Both the position numbers and the translations under genes were made by a program. This document shows, in pieces, positions 33,630 through 41,569 of a DNA stretch of 64,000 bases. Position 1 is the first letter of the stretch. Every line of letters begins with the position of its first letter. The stretch comes from Sphingomonas jinjuensis (GTDB lineage Bacteria > Pseudomonadota > Alphaproteobacteria > Sphingomonadales > Sphingomonadaceae), in contig NZ_JACIEV010000001.1 in the NCBI RefSeq assembly GCF_014197105.1, forward strand, positions 186,001-250,000, given 5' to 3'. Under the pieces are notes generated by a model, which worked only from the letters and a program-made list of their open reading frames with translations, was not told the origin of the DNA and did not search any database.

Positions 33630-33970
33630 TCGCCCTTCAGCGCGCGGGTGATCTGGCCGATGCGACCGTTCAGGAACGACAGCGTCGACTGATACTGGAT
33701 CGCGTTCTCGGCGAAGGCGGTCTGCTCTTCGGACAGTTCGACGGTGTTGCCGTCCATCGAGGTCTGCACCGGAATGCGGTACTTGGTGGCCGCGGCGATG
33801 CCGCCGCCCTGCCCGCCCTCGAGGCTCGCGAGCGCCTGCTTGAAGTCGATGTCGCGCGCCTTGAACCCGGGGGTCGAGGCGTTGGCGATGTTCGATGCAA
33901 GCACACCCATCCGCTGCGCGCGTACTTCCAGCGCGGCACCGTGGATCCCGAACAGACTGTCTCCGGCCAT
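33626..33970 (-). CDS. flgB: flagellar proximal rod protein FlgB
   Basis: Rod subunit of 114 residues and first gene of the eleven-gene flgB-L run. Its recognisable pieces are MGVLASNIANASTPGFKARD and the C-terminal coiled coil (NAIQYQSTLSFLNGRIGQI). A consensus sigma-54 promoter lies 48-63 bases upstream, predicting a leader of about 37 bases. Confidence 0.95.
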   Translation of the reverse strand: MAGDSLFGIHGAALEVRAQRMGVLASNIANASTPGFKARDIDFKQALASLEGGQGGGIAAATKYRIPVQTSMDGNTVELSEEQTAFAENAIQYQSTLSFLNGRIGQITRALKGE

Positions 33971-34017
33971 TGCCGTCGCTCCTTCGTGGCGCCCGAACTG
34001 CGCCTCGCCGGGGTAGA

Positions 34018-34033
34018 AGCAACTGGCGTGCCA
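34018..34033 (-). promoter_or_regulatory. sigma-54 promoter of flgB operon
   Basis: On the minus strand the sequence TGGCAC-GCCAG-TTGCT is a full match to the -24/-12 consensus (GG and GC ten bases apart). The predicted start is near 34007. Confidence 0.9.
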
Positions 34034-34053
34034 AATGCCCTTTTGTCGGTGAT

Positions 34054-34134
34054 TTGCCGGTCGCGGCAGCGCAGCGGCAAGCGATCCGGCAAACCCTTGC
34101 CGCTTTGCCGGGGGTGCGGAGGGCGAACCGGCAA
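34054..34134. promoter_or_regulatory. cluster of CGGCAA/TTGCCG hexamers, probable enhancer
   Basis: Six copies of one hexamer in either orientation lie within 81 bases: 34054, 34075, 34087, 34097, 34105 and 34129 (first base of each). Two form the dyad CGGCAA-ACCC-TTGCCG at 34087-34102. They sit 20-100 bases upstream of the flgB sigma-54 promoter and also upstream of the divergent stator promoter, the usual place for a bacterial enhancer-binding protein. The activator encoded at 43434 is the natural candidate. Confidence 0.65.
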
Positions 34135-34200
34135 GGGTGATCCGGTGTGATGTTCGAATTCACGCGAGGACGCAAAGAATACAGCACATTTCAAGAGAAC

Positions 34201-34307
34201 CCCTCCCCGGCGGAGGCCGGGGCCCAGCTGCGGCGTCTTCATTGGTCGAGCGACACGCGCGCCACGCTCTACGTGGCAACTGGGCCCCGGCCTTCGCCGG
34301 GGAGGAG
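34201..34307. repeat. inverted repeat (CCGGGGCCCAG type)
   Basis: The arms CCTCCCCGGCGGAGGCCGGG... and ...GGGCCCCGGCCTTCGCCGGG, about 31 bases each, face each other across a 46-base spacer. It is another intergenic palindrome family, lying between the enhancer-like cluster and the plus-strand promoter. Confidence 0.8.
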
Positions 34308-34339
34308 CAAGTAAGGACGTTGTGTCCCCACACCCAAAT

Positions 34340-34355
34340 CGGCACAGCTTTTGCT
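34340..34355 (+). promoter_or_regulatory. sigma-54 promoter of second stator operon
   Basis: CGGCAC-AGCTT-TTGCT, one base off the best -24 consensus. The predicted start is at about 34366, only four bases before the ATG at 34370. Confidence 0.8.
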
Positions 34356-34369
34356 TAACCATCCCGCAT

Positions 34370-35029
34370 ATGGCCTTCACCCAGTTCCTCGACCCCGTCG
34401 CGATCGCCATCGTCGGCGGGGGTACGCTGCTCGCGGTGGCGCTCCGCACGCCCGGTCGCGATCTCGGTCACGCGCTGGCGGCGGTGACGGTGCTCGCGCG
34501 CCGCCGCCTCGATGCCGAACCGATGCTTCGCCAACTCGCCGCGCTCAGCCGGATCGCGAGCCGCCACGGCGTCGTCGCGCTCGACCGCAGCGTCCTGACC
34601 GATCCCGACATGGCTGCCGCGATCGCCGCGATCGTCGACGGCCGCAGCGCCGATGACGTCGAGACGATGGTCCGCCATGCGCGCCGCGCCCGGATCGAGC
34701 GGCACGCCGCCGCCGCCGACGTGTGGGCGGGCGCCGCCGACGTCGCGCCGACGATGGGGATGGTCGGCACGCTCGTCGGCCTGGCACGGATGTTCTCGAC
34801 GATGAACGACCCGTCCGCGATCGGCGGCGCGATGGCGATCGCGCTGCTCGCGACGCTCTACGGCGCGCTGCTCTCGACGCTGATCTTCATGCCCGTCGCC
34901 GCGCGCCTGCGCGTGCTCGGCCGCGCCGAGGCGTTCGAGCGCGCACGGCTGGAGGCGCCGCTGGTCGCCCTCGCCCGCCGCGAGACGCCGCGACACCATC
35001 AACTTGGCGGGGCGGCCGCGGCGGCATGA
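34370..35029 (+). CDS. second MotA/TolQ-type proton-channel protein
   Basis: A 219-residue membrane protein of the MotA/TolQ/ExbB family, clearly different from MotA at 24105. The last two helices carry the family prolines (VAPTMGMVGTLVGLARMF and LATLYGALLSTLIFMPVAARL). The N-terminal helix begins directly at the start (MAFTQFLDPVAIAIVGGG), and the cytoplasmic loop is short. It is translationally coupled to a small MotB-like gene (ATGA) and then flgA, under a sigma-54 promoter. It is probably an accessory stator or a flagellum-assembly energiser; the function is inferred only from family and neighbours. Confidence 0.8.
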   Translation: MAFTQFLDPVAIAIVGGGTLLAVALRTPGRDLGHALAAVTVLARRRLDAEPMLRQLAALSRIASRHGVVALDRSVLTDPDMAAAIAAIVDGRSADDVETMVRHARRARIERHAAAADVWAGAADVAPTMGMVGTLVGLARMFSTMNDPSAIGGAMAIALLATLYGALLSTLIFMPVAARLRVLGRAEAFERARLEAPLVALARRETPRHHQLGGAAAAA

Positions 35030-35550
35030 ACGCCAGCGACTATCCCGACACGCCCGCCGCCCGGCCGATCTGGCTGGTGACGCTCGCCGACATGGCGTTG
35101 TTGTTGCTGGGCTTCTTCGTCCTCGTCCAGGCGACCGGCGACCGCCGCGCGCTGGCGGGCGGGCTGCGCAACAGCTTCGGCGGCAGCAAAGCCGCCGCCA
35201 CCGCCACGCCGCCGGCCGAGGCACCGATGCCGGTCGCCGCGATGCTCGCCGGTTTCGCCGTCGGCAGCGCCGCGCCGCAGGACGCCGACGCGCTCGTGTC
35301 CTGGGCCCGCGATGCGGTGCGCGATCCGCGGATCAGCCTGGCGATCGCGGGCGCCACCGACGGCACCGCCGCCGACGTCGATCCGGCGACCGGCAGCCGG
35401 GTCGTCCTGGCCGCCGATCGCGCCCGCGCCGTCGCCGCGCTGCTCGCGCCCGTCACCCAGCGCATCGTCATCACCACCGATCCTGCCGCGCACCGTCGCA
35501 GCGCGATCGTCACCCTCGCCTTCACCGGCGACAAACGGAACCAGCCATGA
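35026..35550 (+). CDS. short MotB-like protein
   Basis: A 174-residue partner of the MotA/TolQ-type protein. One transmembrane helix near the N-terminus carries a central Asp22 in LVTLADMALLLLGFFVLV, in the position of the stator proton carrier. The periplasmic part is short and shows a degenerate OmpA-like end (AADRARAVAALL, HRRSAIVTLAF) without the GHTD motif seen in the other MotB, so cell-wall binding is doubtful. The start overlaps the upstream stop and its stop overlaps flgA (both ATGA). Confidence 0.75.
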   Translation: MNASDYPDTPAARPIWLVTLADMALLLLGFFVLVQATGDRRALAGGLRNSFGGSKAAATATPPAEAPMPVAAMLAGFAVGSAAPQDADALVSWARDAVRDPRISLAIAGATDGTAADVDPATGSRVVLAADRARAVAALLAPVTQRIVITTDPAAHRRSAIVTLAFTGDKRNQP

Positions 35551-36047
35551 TCCTCGCCGCCCTGCTCGCCGCCGCCTCGTTCCAGGATATCGCCGGCCTC
35601 GACCGTGCCGTGTCCGCCTTCACCGGCCATGGCATCGGGCAGGAAGGAGGCGCGCGTACCGGCATCGATCCGCGGCTTCGCCTGGCGCCATGCCCTACCG
35701 TGTCGATGGCCTGGCGGACCGAGGCGCACGACGCCGTCGTGATTACCTGCACCGGCCCCGACTGGCGTTTGTTCGTACCAGTACGCGCGCCCGTCTCCGC
35801 CCCGGTCGCGGTGCCCGTCCGCGCGAGCTACGTCGCCCCGGTCAAGGTGCCGCCGGTGATCCGCCGCGGCGATCCGGTGGTGATCGAGGCGGGCACCGCC
35901 GGCTTCTCGATCAGCCGCGAGGGCGTTGCCCTGGCCGATGCGACGCCGGGCGCGCGCTTCCTCGTCCGCGTCGAGGATGCCCGTGCCCCGGTCCAGGCAA
36001 TCGCGGTCGACAGCGGGCGGGCGCAACTCCCTGGCTGGGGGATGTGA
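35547..36047 (+). CDS. flgA: flagellar P-ring assembly chaperone FlgA
   Basis: Periplasmic chaperone for FlgI ring formation, 166 residues. It has a short signal-like N-terminus (MILAALLAAASFQDI) and the C-terminal SAF-type domain (VIRRGDPVVIEAGTAGFSIS, EGVALADATPGARFLVRV). It is overlapped by the MotB-like gene upstream. A T-run follows the stop but lacks a convincing hairpin. The gene is distant from flgI on the opposite strand. Confidence 0.88.
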   Translation: MILAALLAAASFQDIAGLDRAVSAFTGHGIGQEGGARTGIDPRLRLAPCPTVSMAWRTEAHDAVVITCTGPDWRLFVPVRAPVSAPVAVPVRASYVAPVKVPPVIRRGDPVVIEAGTAGFSISREGVALADATPGARFLVRVEDARAPVQAIAVDSGRAQLPGWGM

Positions 36048-36056
36048 TTTTTTTTC

Positions 36057-36083
36057 TAAAGTCGATCCGGCGCCGGTCGTTTC
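36057..36083 (+). promoter_or_regulatory. sigma-28-like promoter of flgM
   Basis: TAAA (36057-36060), a 15-base spacer, then GTCGTTTC in the place of GCCGATAA. The -10 match is partial. flgM is commonly FliA-dependent. Confidence 0.45.
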
Positions 36084-36116
36084 TGTCGATGTCAGCAGAA
36101 CCGGAAGGGTTTCCAC

Positions 36117-36428
36117 ATGGTGGAGTCGATAGGCATCAGCGGAGTGAAGGGGAGCAGCGCGCCGTCGCGCGTCTCCGCCATCGCGCCGAGCCAACCGATA
36201 CAGCCGGCCATCGCCGCGACGGAGGCCAACACGCCCCAGTCGAAGCCGGCAGAATCCGCCGCGCAGCTCAGCGGCCTCGCGCGCACGATGTCGATGTCGG
36301 CACCGGTCGAGGTGGAGCGGGTCGCCCAGATCAAGGCCGCGATCGCCAACGGCACCTTCCCCATTCTGCCGTCGACCATCGCCGATCGTCTTCTCGCGCT
36401 GCGTCAGGGCTGGAATCCGAATGACTAA
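36117..36428 (+). CDS. flgM: anti-sigma-28 factor FlgM
   Basis: Binds FliA and holds it inactive until FlgM is exported through the completed hook. The 103 residues are low-complexity at the N-terminus and end in the conserved sigma-binding segment (VERVAQIKAAIANGTFPI, then TIADRLLALRQGW). The FlgN-like gene begins eight bases before its stop. GGAAGGG lies upstream of the ATG. Confidence 0.9.
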   Translation: MVESIGISGVKGSSAPSRVSAIAPSQPIQPAIAATEANTPQSKPAESAAQLSGLARTMSMSAPVEVERVAQIKAAIANGTFPILPSTIADRLLALRQGWNPND

Positions 36429-36735
36429 ACGCGATGCCCTCATCCGCGTCATCGATGCCCTGCATGCGGAAATCGCGGCACTGAAGAACAACGACGTTCG
36501 CGCGCTGGAGCGTGCCACAGCGGACAAGCTTGCCGGGATCGAACAGATCGCGGCCATCGGCACCGGCCCGGCCGGTCCCGATCTGCGCGAGCTCGCCGAC
36601 GAGGCGAACCGCCTCAACGAGACGTGCCGCATCTACACCAATCTGATGGCGGCAAATGTTCGCCGCCGCCTGCAACTTCTTTCCGGCGATGCCGGCGGCG
36701 GCTACCGCCCGAAGCTGACCGGCGCCTACGCCTGA
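36421..36735 (+). CDS. FlgN-like flagellar export chaperone
   Basis: A small helical protein of 104 residues directly after flgM and overlapping it. Size, helical heptad pattern (LIRVIDALHAEIAALKNND) and position fit FlgN, the chaperone for FlgK/FlgL and, in enterics, the flgM neighbour. Sequence conservation of FlgN is low, so the name rests partly on context. Confidence 0.7.
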   Translation: MTKRDALIRVIDALHAEIAALKNNDVRALERATADKLAGIEQIAAIGTGPAGPDLRELADEANRLNETCRIYTNLMAANVRRRLQLLSGDAGGGYRPKLTGAYA

Positions 36736-36742
36736 CGTAAAA

Positions 36743-36828
36743 TGCCGTCATCCTGAACGAGTTTCAGGATCTCAACGCCGAATACGACGCCGCAGAGAGA
36801 TGCCGAAACGAGTTCGGCATGACGAAAT
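36743..36828. repeat. paired palindromes, CTGAA...TTCAG family
   Basis: Two hairpins occur in a row (ATCCTGAA/TTTCAGGAT and ATGCCGAA/GTTCGGCAT), flanked by GTCATC and ATGACG. It lies after the flgN-like gene and could end the flgM transcript. Confidence 0.7.
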
Positions 36829-36858
36829 AGCGGGCTTGCCGGCCCATTAACCAAAGTC

Positions 36859-36874
36859 TGGCACGCCTCTTGCT
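36859..36874 (+). promoter_or_regulatory. sigma-54 promoter of transglycosylase-flhA-fliA operon
   Basis: TGGCAC-GCCTC-TTGCT is a perfect -24/-12 match. The predicted start at about 36885 is two bases before the ATG at 36887. One TTGCCG hexamer lies at 36836-36841 just upstream. Confidence 0.9.
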
Positions 36875-36886
36875 GTGAAGCGCTGC

Positions 36887-37729
36887 ATGACGGTTTCCTC
36901 CATCTCCGCCGGACGCGTCCAGCAGGCGATCGCCTTCGCGAGCAGCAAGACCGGCGTCGACTTCGATTACCTCATGGGCCAGGCCAAGCTCGAAAGCGGG
37001 CTGAACGCCAACGCGCGTGCCGGCACCTCGTCGGCGCGCGGGCTGTACCAATTCATCGAGTCGAGCTGGCTCTCGGTCGTCAAGAAGCATGGCGCGGAGC
37101 ATGGCCTGGGCTGGGCCGCCGATGCGATCGGCCCCGGCAATCGCGTCGCCGATGCCGGCACGCGCAAGGCGATCCTGGCGCTGCGCAACGATCCTGCCGC
37201 CGCCTCGCTGATGGCGGCCGAGCATGCGTCGGACAACAAGGACGCGCTCGAGGCGAAGCTCGGCCGCTCGGCCAACGGCACCGACCTCTATATGGCGCAT
37301 TTTCTGGGCCTCGGCGGCGCCAAGAAATTCCTGTCGGCGATGCAGGACAACCCCGACGCCGGTGGCGCGCGCCTCTTCCCTGCCGCCGCCGCCGCCAACC
37401 GCAGCATCTTCTACGCCGCCGACGGCAGCCAGCGCAGCCTGTCGGAGATCTACCAGCGCTTCGCCGACAAGCTCGGTAACGCCAGCGGCCAGACCGGCAC
37501 CGACCAGATGCGCTCGATGGTCGACTTCGCCGCGCAGGCGCTGGAGATGGACGGCTCGACCGTCGTCACCGGCCAGGGCGAAAGCGCCGAGGCCGCATTG
37601 AGCTGGGCGACCAGCGCGATCGGCAAGTTCAAGTCGGGGGGCCAGGGGACCGAGGTCGCCAGCGTGCTGCGCCCGACGCCCGATACCGCCCGGCTCGCCT
37701 ATATGATGCTCGCGCGGATGGGGGGCTGA
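36887..37729 (+). CDS. flagellar-type lytic transglycosylase
   Basis: A peptidoglycan-cleaving SLT-fold enzyme, 280 residues, likely to open the wall for the rod in place of the missing FlgJ muramidase. The catalytic Glu is E36 in QAKLESGLNANARAGTSSAR, followed by GLYQFIESSWL. No classical signal peptide is seen, so export through the flagellar apparatus or as a Sec-independent partner is possible. GTG 36875 is excluded because it precedes the predicted transcription start, so ATG 36887 is used. flhA follows after four bases. Confidence 0.85.
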   Translation: MTVSSISAGRVQQAIAFASSKTGVDFDYLMGQAKLESGLNANARAGTSSARGLYQFIESSWLSVVKKHGAEHGLGWAADAIGPGNRVADAGTRKAILALRNDPAAASLMAAEHASDNKDALEAKLGRSANGTDLYMAHFLGLGGAKKFLSAMQDNPDAGGARLFPAAAAANRSIFYAADGSQRSLSEIYQRFADKLGNASGQTGTDQMRSMVDFAAQALEMDGSTVVTGQGESAEAALSWATSAIGKFKSGGQGTEVASVLRPTPDTARLAYMMLARMGG

Positions 37730-37733
37730 CGTC

Positions 37734-39803
37734 ATGACGCGGCTCTTATCTAACGCCCGCGGCGCCGCGCTGCCGCTCGCGATCTTGCTGCTCGTCGTGG
37801 TCATGGTCGTGCCGATCCCGGCGGCGCTGCTCGACGTGTTCTTCGTCGCCAACATCGCGATCAGCCTCGCGGTGCTGATGGTGGCGCTGAATGCGGAAAA
37901 GCCGCTCGACTTCTCCGCCTTCCCCACGGTGCTGCTGTTCGCGACGCTGTTCCGCCTCGGTCTCAACGTCGCCTCGACCCGCATCGTGCTGGTCCACGGG
38001 CATGAGGGCGAGAGCGCGGCGGGCCATGTCATCGAGGCGTTCGGGACGTTCCTGATCGGCGGCGACTATGTCGTCGGCATCTTCGTCTTCGCGATCCTGA
38101 TGATCATCAACCTGATCGTCGTCACCAAGGGCGCGGGCCGCGTTTCCGAAGTCTCCGCGCGCTTCACTCTCGACGCGCTGCCCGGCAAGCAGATGGCGAT
38201 CGACGCCGATCTCAACGCCGGCCTCATCACCCCCGACGAGGCCAAGAAGAAGCGCGTCGAGGTGTCGACCGAAGCCGACTTCTACGGCTCGATGGACGGT
38301 TCGTCGAAGTTCGTGAAGGGCGATGCGGTCGCCGCGATCCTGATCCTCGCCGCCAACATCGTCGGTGGCCTGATCCTGGGGCCGGTCAGCCACGGCCTGT
38401 CGCTTCAGGTGGCGGCAAAGAACTACATCCTGCTCGCGATCGGCGACGCGCTGGTCGCCCAGCTGCCCTCGCTGATGCTGTCGATCGCCGCCGCCTCGAT
38501 CGTCACCCGCGTGTCGTCGGACAAGGATCTCGCCGGCCAGATCGGCTCGCAGTTCGGCTCGTCGCGCACCTGGCTGCCGGTCGCGGCGATCCTGACGCTA
38601 CTGGGCGTGTTCCCGGGGATGCCGCATCTCGTCATCCTGTCCGCCGCCGCCATCGCCGGCTTCGCCGCCTGGAAGCTGCGCCAGATCGAGCAGCGCCCCG
38701 CCCCCGCGCCGGTCGAGGCCGCACCGGAACCGGTCGACCAGTCCAAGATCAACTGGGACGAGGTGACCGATTTGATGCAGGTCAACCTCGACATCGGCTA
38801 CGGCCTCGTGCCCCTCGTCGACGAGCGCAAGGGCGCACCGCTGATGGCGCGGATCACCGGCGTGCGTCGCCAGCTGTCGAAGGAACTGGGCTTCGTCGTG
38901 CCGCAATGCCGCGTGCGCGACGACATCAACGTCGCCCCCTACACCTATCGCATCATGGTCGGCGGCGTCTGCGTCGGCGAGGACCAGGTATCGCCCGACG
39001 AGATGCTGGCGCTCGACACCGGCCAGGCGTTCGGCGCGCTGCAGGGTAAGCTGGTCAAGGATCCGACCTTCGGCCTCGACGCGACCTGGATCGCCTCGGG
39101 CGATGCCGATGCCGCGACCGGCGCGGGCTATCTGGTCGTCGATGCCGGCACCGTCGTCGCGACGCACCTCAACCACGTGCTCGGCGCCGGTGCGGCCGAG
39201 CTGCTCGGCCCCGACGAGGTGCAGTCGCTGCTCGACGGTCTGAAGGAGCGCGCCCCCGGCCTCGTCGCGGCGCTCGCTGCGCTGCCGCTGACGACGCTGA
39301 CCCAGGTGCTGAAGGGTCTGCTTGCGGAGAACATCCCCTTGAAGGAATTCCGTCGTATCGCCGGCGCCATCGCGGTCGCGATGCAGCGCGTGCAGGATCC
39401 CGAGGACATCATTGAGGCGATCCGCCCCGACCTCGGCCCGCTCATCATCGGCAAGCTGTGCGGCCATCGCGATGCGCTGCGCGTGATGACGCTGGATGGT
39501 CAGCTCGAAGGTCTCCTCGGCCAGGCCGCGCGCGCCGACACGATGCGCCGCCATGTGATCGAGCCCGATCTCGGCCGCCGCATCGTCGACGCGCTGCAAC
39601 AGGCCGCGCAGCCGCTGATCGCCGAGGCGAAGCCGTTCGCGCTCGTCGTCCAGCCGTCGATCCGCATCGCGATGCGCAAGCTTGTCCGTACCTGCCTGCC
39701 TGACACCCCCGTGCTGTCGTTCTTCGAGGTGCCCGAGGAGAAGGCGGTCGAGGTCGTCGCCGTGATCGGCGCGCCGCAACACCACCAGGCGCTGGCGGCA
39801 TGA
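37734..39803 (+). CDS. flhA: flagellar export gate protein FlhA
   Basis: Inner-membrane component of the flagellar type III export gate, 689 residues. It has eight hydrophobic helices with the FHIPEP signatures (FLRLGLNVASTR-like FRLGLNVASTRIVL, GDAVAAILILAANIVGG) and a large cytoplasmic C-terminal domain (IPLKEFRRIAGAIA, PEEKAVEVVAVIG). It overlaps fliA by four bases. The flhF and flhG genes that often separate flhA from fliA are absent. Confidence 0.97.
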   Translation: MTRLLSNARGAALPLAILLLVVVMVVPIPAALLDVFFVANIAISLAVLMVALNAEKPLDFSAFPTVLLFATLFRLGLNVASTRIVLVHGHEGESAAGHVIEAFGTFLIGGDYVVGIFVFAILMIINLIVVTKGAGRVSEVSARFTLDALPGKQMAIDADLNAGLITPDEAKKKRVEVSTEADFYGSMDGSSKFVKGDAVAAILILAANIVGGLILGPVSHGLSLQVAAKNYILLAIGDALVAQLPSLMLSIAAASIVTRVSSDKDLAGQIGSQFGSSRTWLPVAAILTLLGVFPGMPHLVILSAAAIAGFAAWKLRQIEQRPAPAPVEAAPEPVDQSKINWDEVTDLMQVNLDIGYGLVPLVDERKGAPLMARITGVRRQLSKELGFVVPQCRVRDDINVAPYTYRIMVGGVCVGEDQVSPDEMLALDTGQAFGALQGKLVKDPTFGLDATWIASGDADAATGAGYLVVDAGTVVATHLNHVLGAGAAELLGPDEVQSLLDGLKERAPGLVAALAALPLTTLTQVLKGLLAENIPLKEFRRIAGAIAVAMQRVQDPEDIIEAIRPDLGPLIIGKLCGHRDALRVMTLDGQLEGLLGQAARADTMRRHVIEPDLGRRIVDALQQAAQPLIAEAKPFALVVQPSIRIAMRKLVRTCLPDTPVLSFFEVPEEKAVEVVAVIGAPQHHQALAA

Positions 39804-40528
39804 GCGCGCCCTTCACCCCGCCGCTGACCTATCGCCCCGCCCGGGCGGGATCCCGCGATGCCGAGGCGCTGGTGCGCGACCACCTGCCGATGGTCCGCCG
39901 GCTCGCGTGGCACGTCCACGGCTCGATGTCGTCGATCGTCGACGTCGAGGACCTGGTGCAGGTCGGCCTGGTCGCGCTGGTCGAGGCCGCGCGCACCTTC
40001 GAGGAACAGGGCGCCGACATCCGCGCCTATCTGAAGACCCGCGTCCGCGGCGCGATGATCGACGAGCTGCGCCGCCAGGCGACCAGCACCCGCGGCGCGA
40101 TGCGCCGGCGGCGCCAGTATCACGACGCCGTCGCCACCCTCACCCAAACGACGGGCACCGCCCCGGGAGAAGCCATGATCGCCCAGCATCTCGGCGTATC
40201 GATCGACAAGCTGCGCACCGAGTACGTCACCGCCGAGGCGCTCCGCTTCGAATCGATCGACGAGGTGTACCAGGACGACCTGCCCTGGTTCGCCGACGAC
40301 ACCCCCGACGCCTTCGACCAGCTCGCGACCAGCGACCTGCGCGAACGACTGATCGAGGCGATCACCGCGCTGCCCGAGCGCGAGGCGCAGGTGATCCAGC
40401 TCTATTACGTCGACGAGATGAACCTCGAGGAGATCGGCCAGGTCTTCGGCATCGGCGCCGCCCGCGTCTGCCAGATCAAGGCCGCGGCACACGCCAAGCT
40501 GAAGAAGGCGATGCTGCGCACGCGCTGA
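39800..40528 (+). CDS. fliA: RNA polymerase sigma-28 factor FliA
   Basis: Flagellar sigma factor for late genes, 242 residues. Region 2 (LVRDHLPMVRRLAWHV, DVEDLVQVGLVALVEAA, IRAYLKTRVRGAMIDELR), region 3 and region 4 with its helix-turn-helix (LPEREAQVIQLYYVDEMN, LEEIGQVFGIGAARVCQI) are complete. FlgM at 36117 is the expected anti-sigma factor. Translation is coupled to flhA (ATGA overlap). Confidence 0.95.
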   Translation: MSAPFTPPLTYRPARAGSRDAEALVRDHLPMVRRLAWHVHGSMSSIVDVEDLVQVGLVALVEAARTFEEQGADIRAYLKTRVRGAMIDELRRQATSTRGAMRRRRQYHDAVATLTQTTGTAPGEAMIAQHLGVSIDKLRTEYVTAEALRFESIDEVYQDDLPWFADDTPDAFDQLATSDLRERLIEAITALPEREAQVIQLYYVDEMNLEEIGQVFGIGAARVCQIKAAAHAKLKKAMLRTR

Positions 40529-40624
40529 TCGGAGCCGCGCGATAGCGCCGAAACGGCGCAGTCTCGCCTTGCCGGCGGTAACCGGCGCGCCGAGCCTCCC
40601 TCGATCGACGAGGGGGAACTCACG

Positions 40625-41461
40625 ATGCACCAACGACATATCTGGCGCGGGCTCGCGGCGGCTGGTCTGCTGACGAGCACGGCGATGGCCGCGGCTCAGA
40701 CATCCGATCAGCTCGCCGCGCAATGGCGTGCCGCCAAACGCGCCGAGATCCAGGCGCAGATCGCCGCGCTGACGAAGACTCTCGTCGAGATCGGCGACAG
40801 GTCAACGCCCCCTATGGCAGCCGAGACGGCGGCAGTCGCATCGTTAAACACGCCGGCTGCTGCGCCCGCGCCAGCGGCCGCGCCCGCACCGACACCGACA
40901 CCGACACCGTCGCCGACACCGTCGCCCGCTGCGACAGGAACGAAGCCGTTCGGCGGCCTGGCATTTGGCGTGGGCATTTCGCTTACGTTGGACATCGGCA
41001 AGAAGGATCGGATCGGATCGGCGTCGCTCGATGCCAACAAGATCGTCCGCGTCGACGACAAGAATAATTCGAACGCGCGGGTCATGCTGGAGTCGCATTA
41101 CTTCTTCACGCCCAACGGCCCCGGACCGTTCACGCTATACAATGAGTCCGACACCTTCCTGAAAGGGGTGCGGCAGCGCTACGGCAAAAAGGAATGGGGC
41201 TTCGGCCCGTTCATCGCGCTGCAGCCTGGCAGTGGCGAGATCATCGACGCGGTCGGCCTCGGCATCATGGCGGGCTTCCGCCGGCCCGGCGCCGACAGCG
41301 GCAGCTTCAACCTCGGCATCGGGGCGGTGATCGATCCCAACGTACGCATCCTCGGTGACGGGATCGAGGCGAACCGGCCGCTGCCTGCCGGGGAAACCGA
41401 GGTCCGATATCGCGAGACCAGCCAGCTCGGCGTGCTCCTGCTGTCATCCTTCACCTTCTGA
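40625..41461 (+). CDS. putative outer-membrane beta-barrel protein
   Basis: I do not recognise this 278-residue protein. It has a signal peptide ending AMAAAQ, a short coiled-coil segment (WRAAKRAEIQAQIAALTKTL), a Pro/Thr-rich linker (PTPTPTPSPTPSP) and a C-terminal part with alternating hydrophobic strands ending in Phe (VLLLSSFTF), the usual outer-membrane barrel signature. GAGGGGGA precedes the ATG. The gene is between fliA and the convergent flagellin, so it may be a late flagellar-associated or surface protein, but there is no direct evidence. Its spacing from fliA (96 bases, with a GCGCCG-AAA-CGGCGC hairpin) suggests its own promoter. Confidence 0.65.
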   Translation: MHQRHIWRGLAAAGLLTSTAMAAAQTSDQLAAQWRAAKRAEIQAQIAALTKTLVEIGDRSTPPMAAETAAVASLNTPAAAPAPAAAPAPTPTPTPSPTPSPAATGTKPFGGLAFGVGISLTLDIGKKDRIGSASLDANKIVRVDDKNNSNARVMLESHYFFTPNGPGPFTLYNESDTFLKGVRQRYGKKEWGFGPFIALQPGSGEIIDAVGLGIMAGFRRPGADSGSFNLGIGAVIDPNVRILGDGIEANRPLPAGETEVRYRETSQLGVLLLSSFTF

Positions 41462-41468
41462 CGCGGAA

Positions 41469-41498
41469 AACCCCGGCGGCACGAGCCACCGGGGTTCC
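41469..41498. terminator. bidirectional terminator between convergent genes
   Basis: Stem AACCCCGG/CCGGGGTT. On the minus strand it is followed by TTTT after the flagellin gene; on the plus strand it ends GGTTCCCC after the barrel gene. It therefore fits the fliC side best. Confidence 0.75.
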
Positions 41499-41569
41499 CC
41501 ACCTCCCGAAGGAGAGATCCAGGCGCCGACACCCTGATGGGTGGGGGCGGTGCCAGCGCCGGAGCGCCG

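Larger units (their letters stand above)
33971..34369. other. divergent flagellar control region
   Basis: No gene is seen. It holds the flgB sigma-54 promoter, the hexamer cluster, a GC-rich inverted repeat (34201-34307) and the sigma-54 promoter of the second stator pair. Confidence 0.8.
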
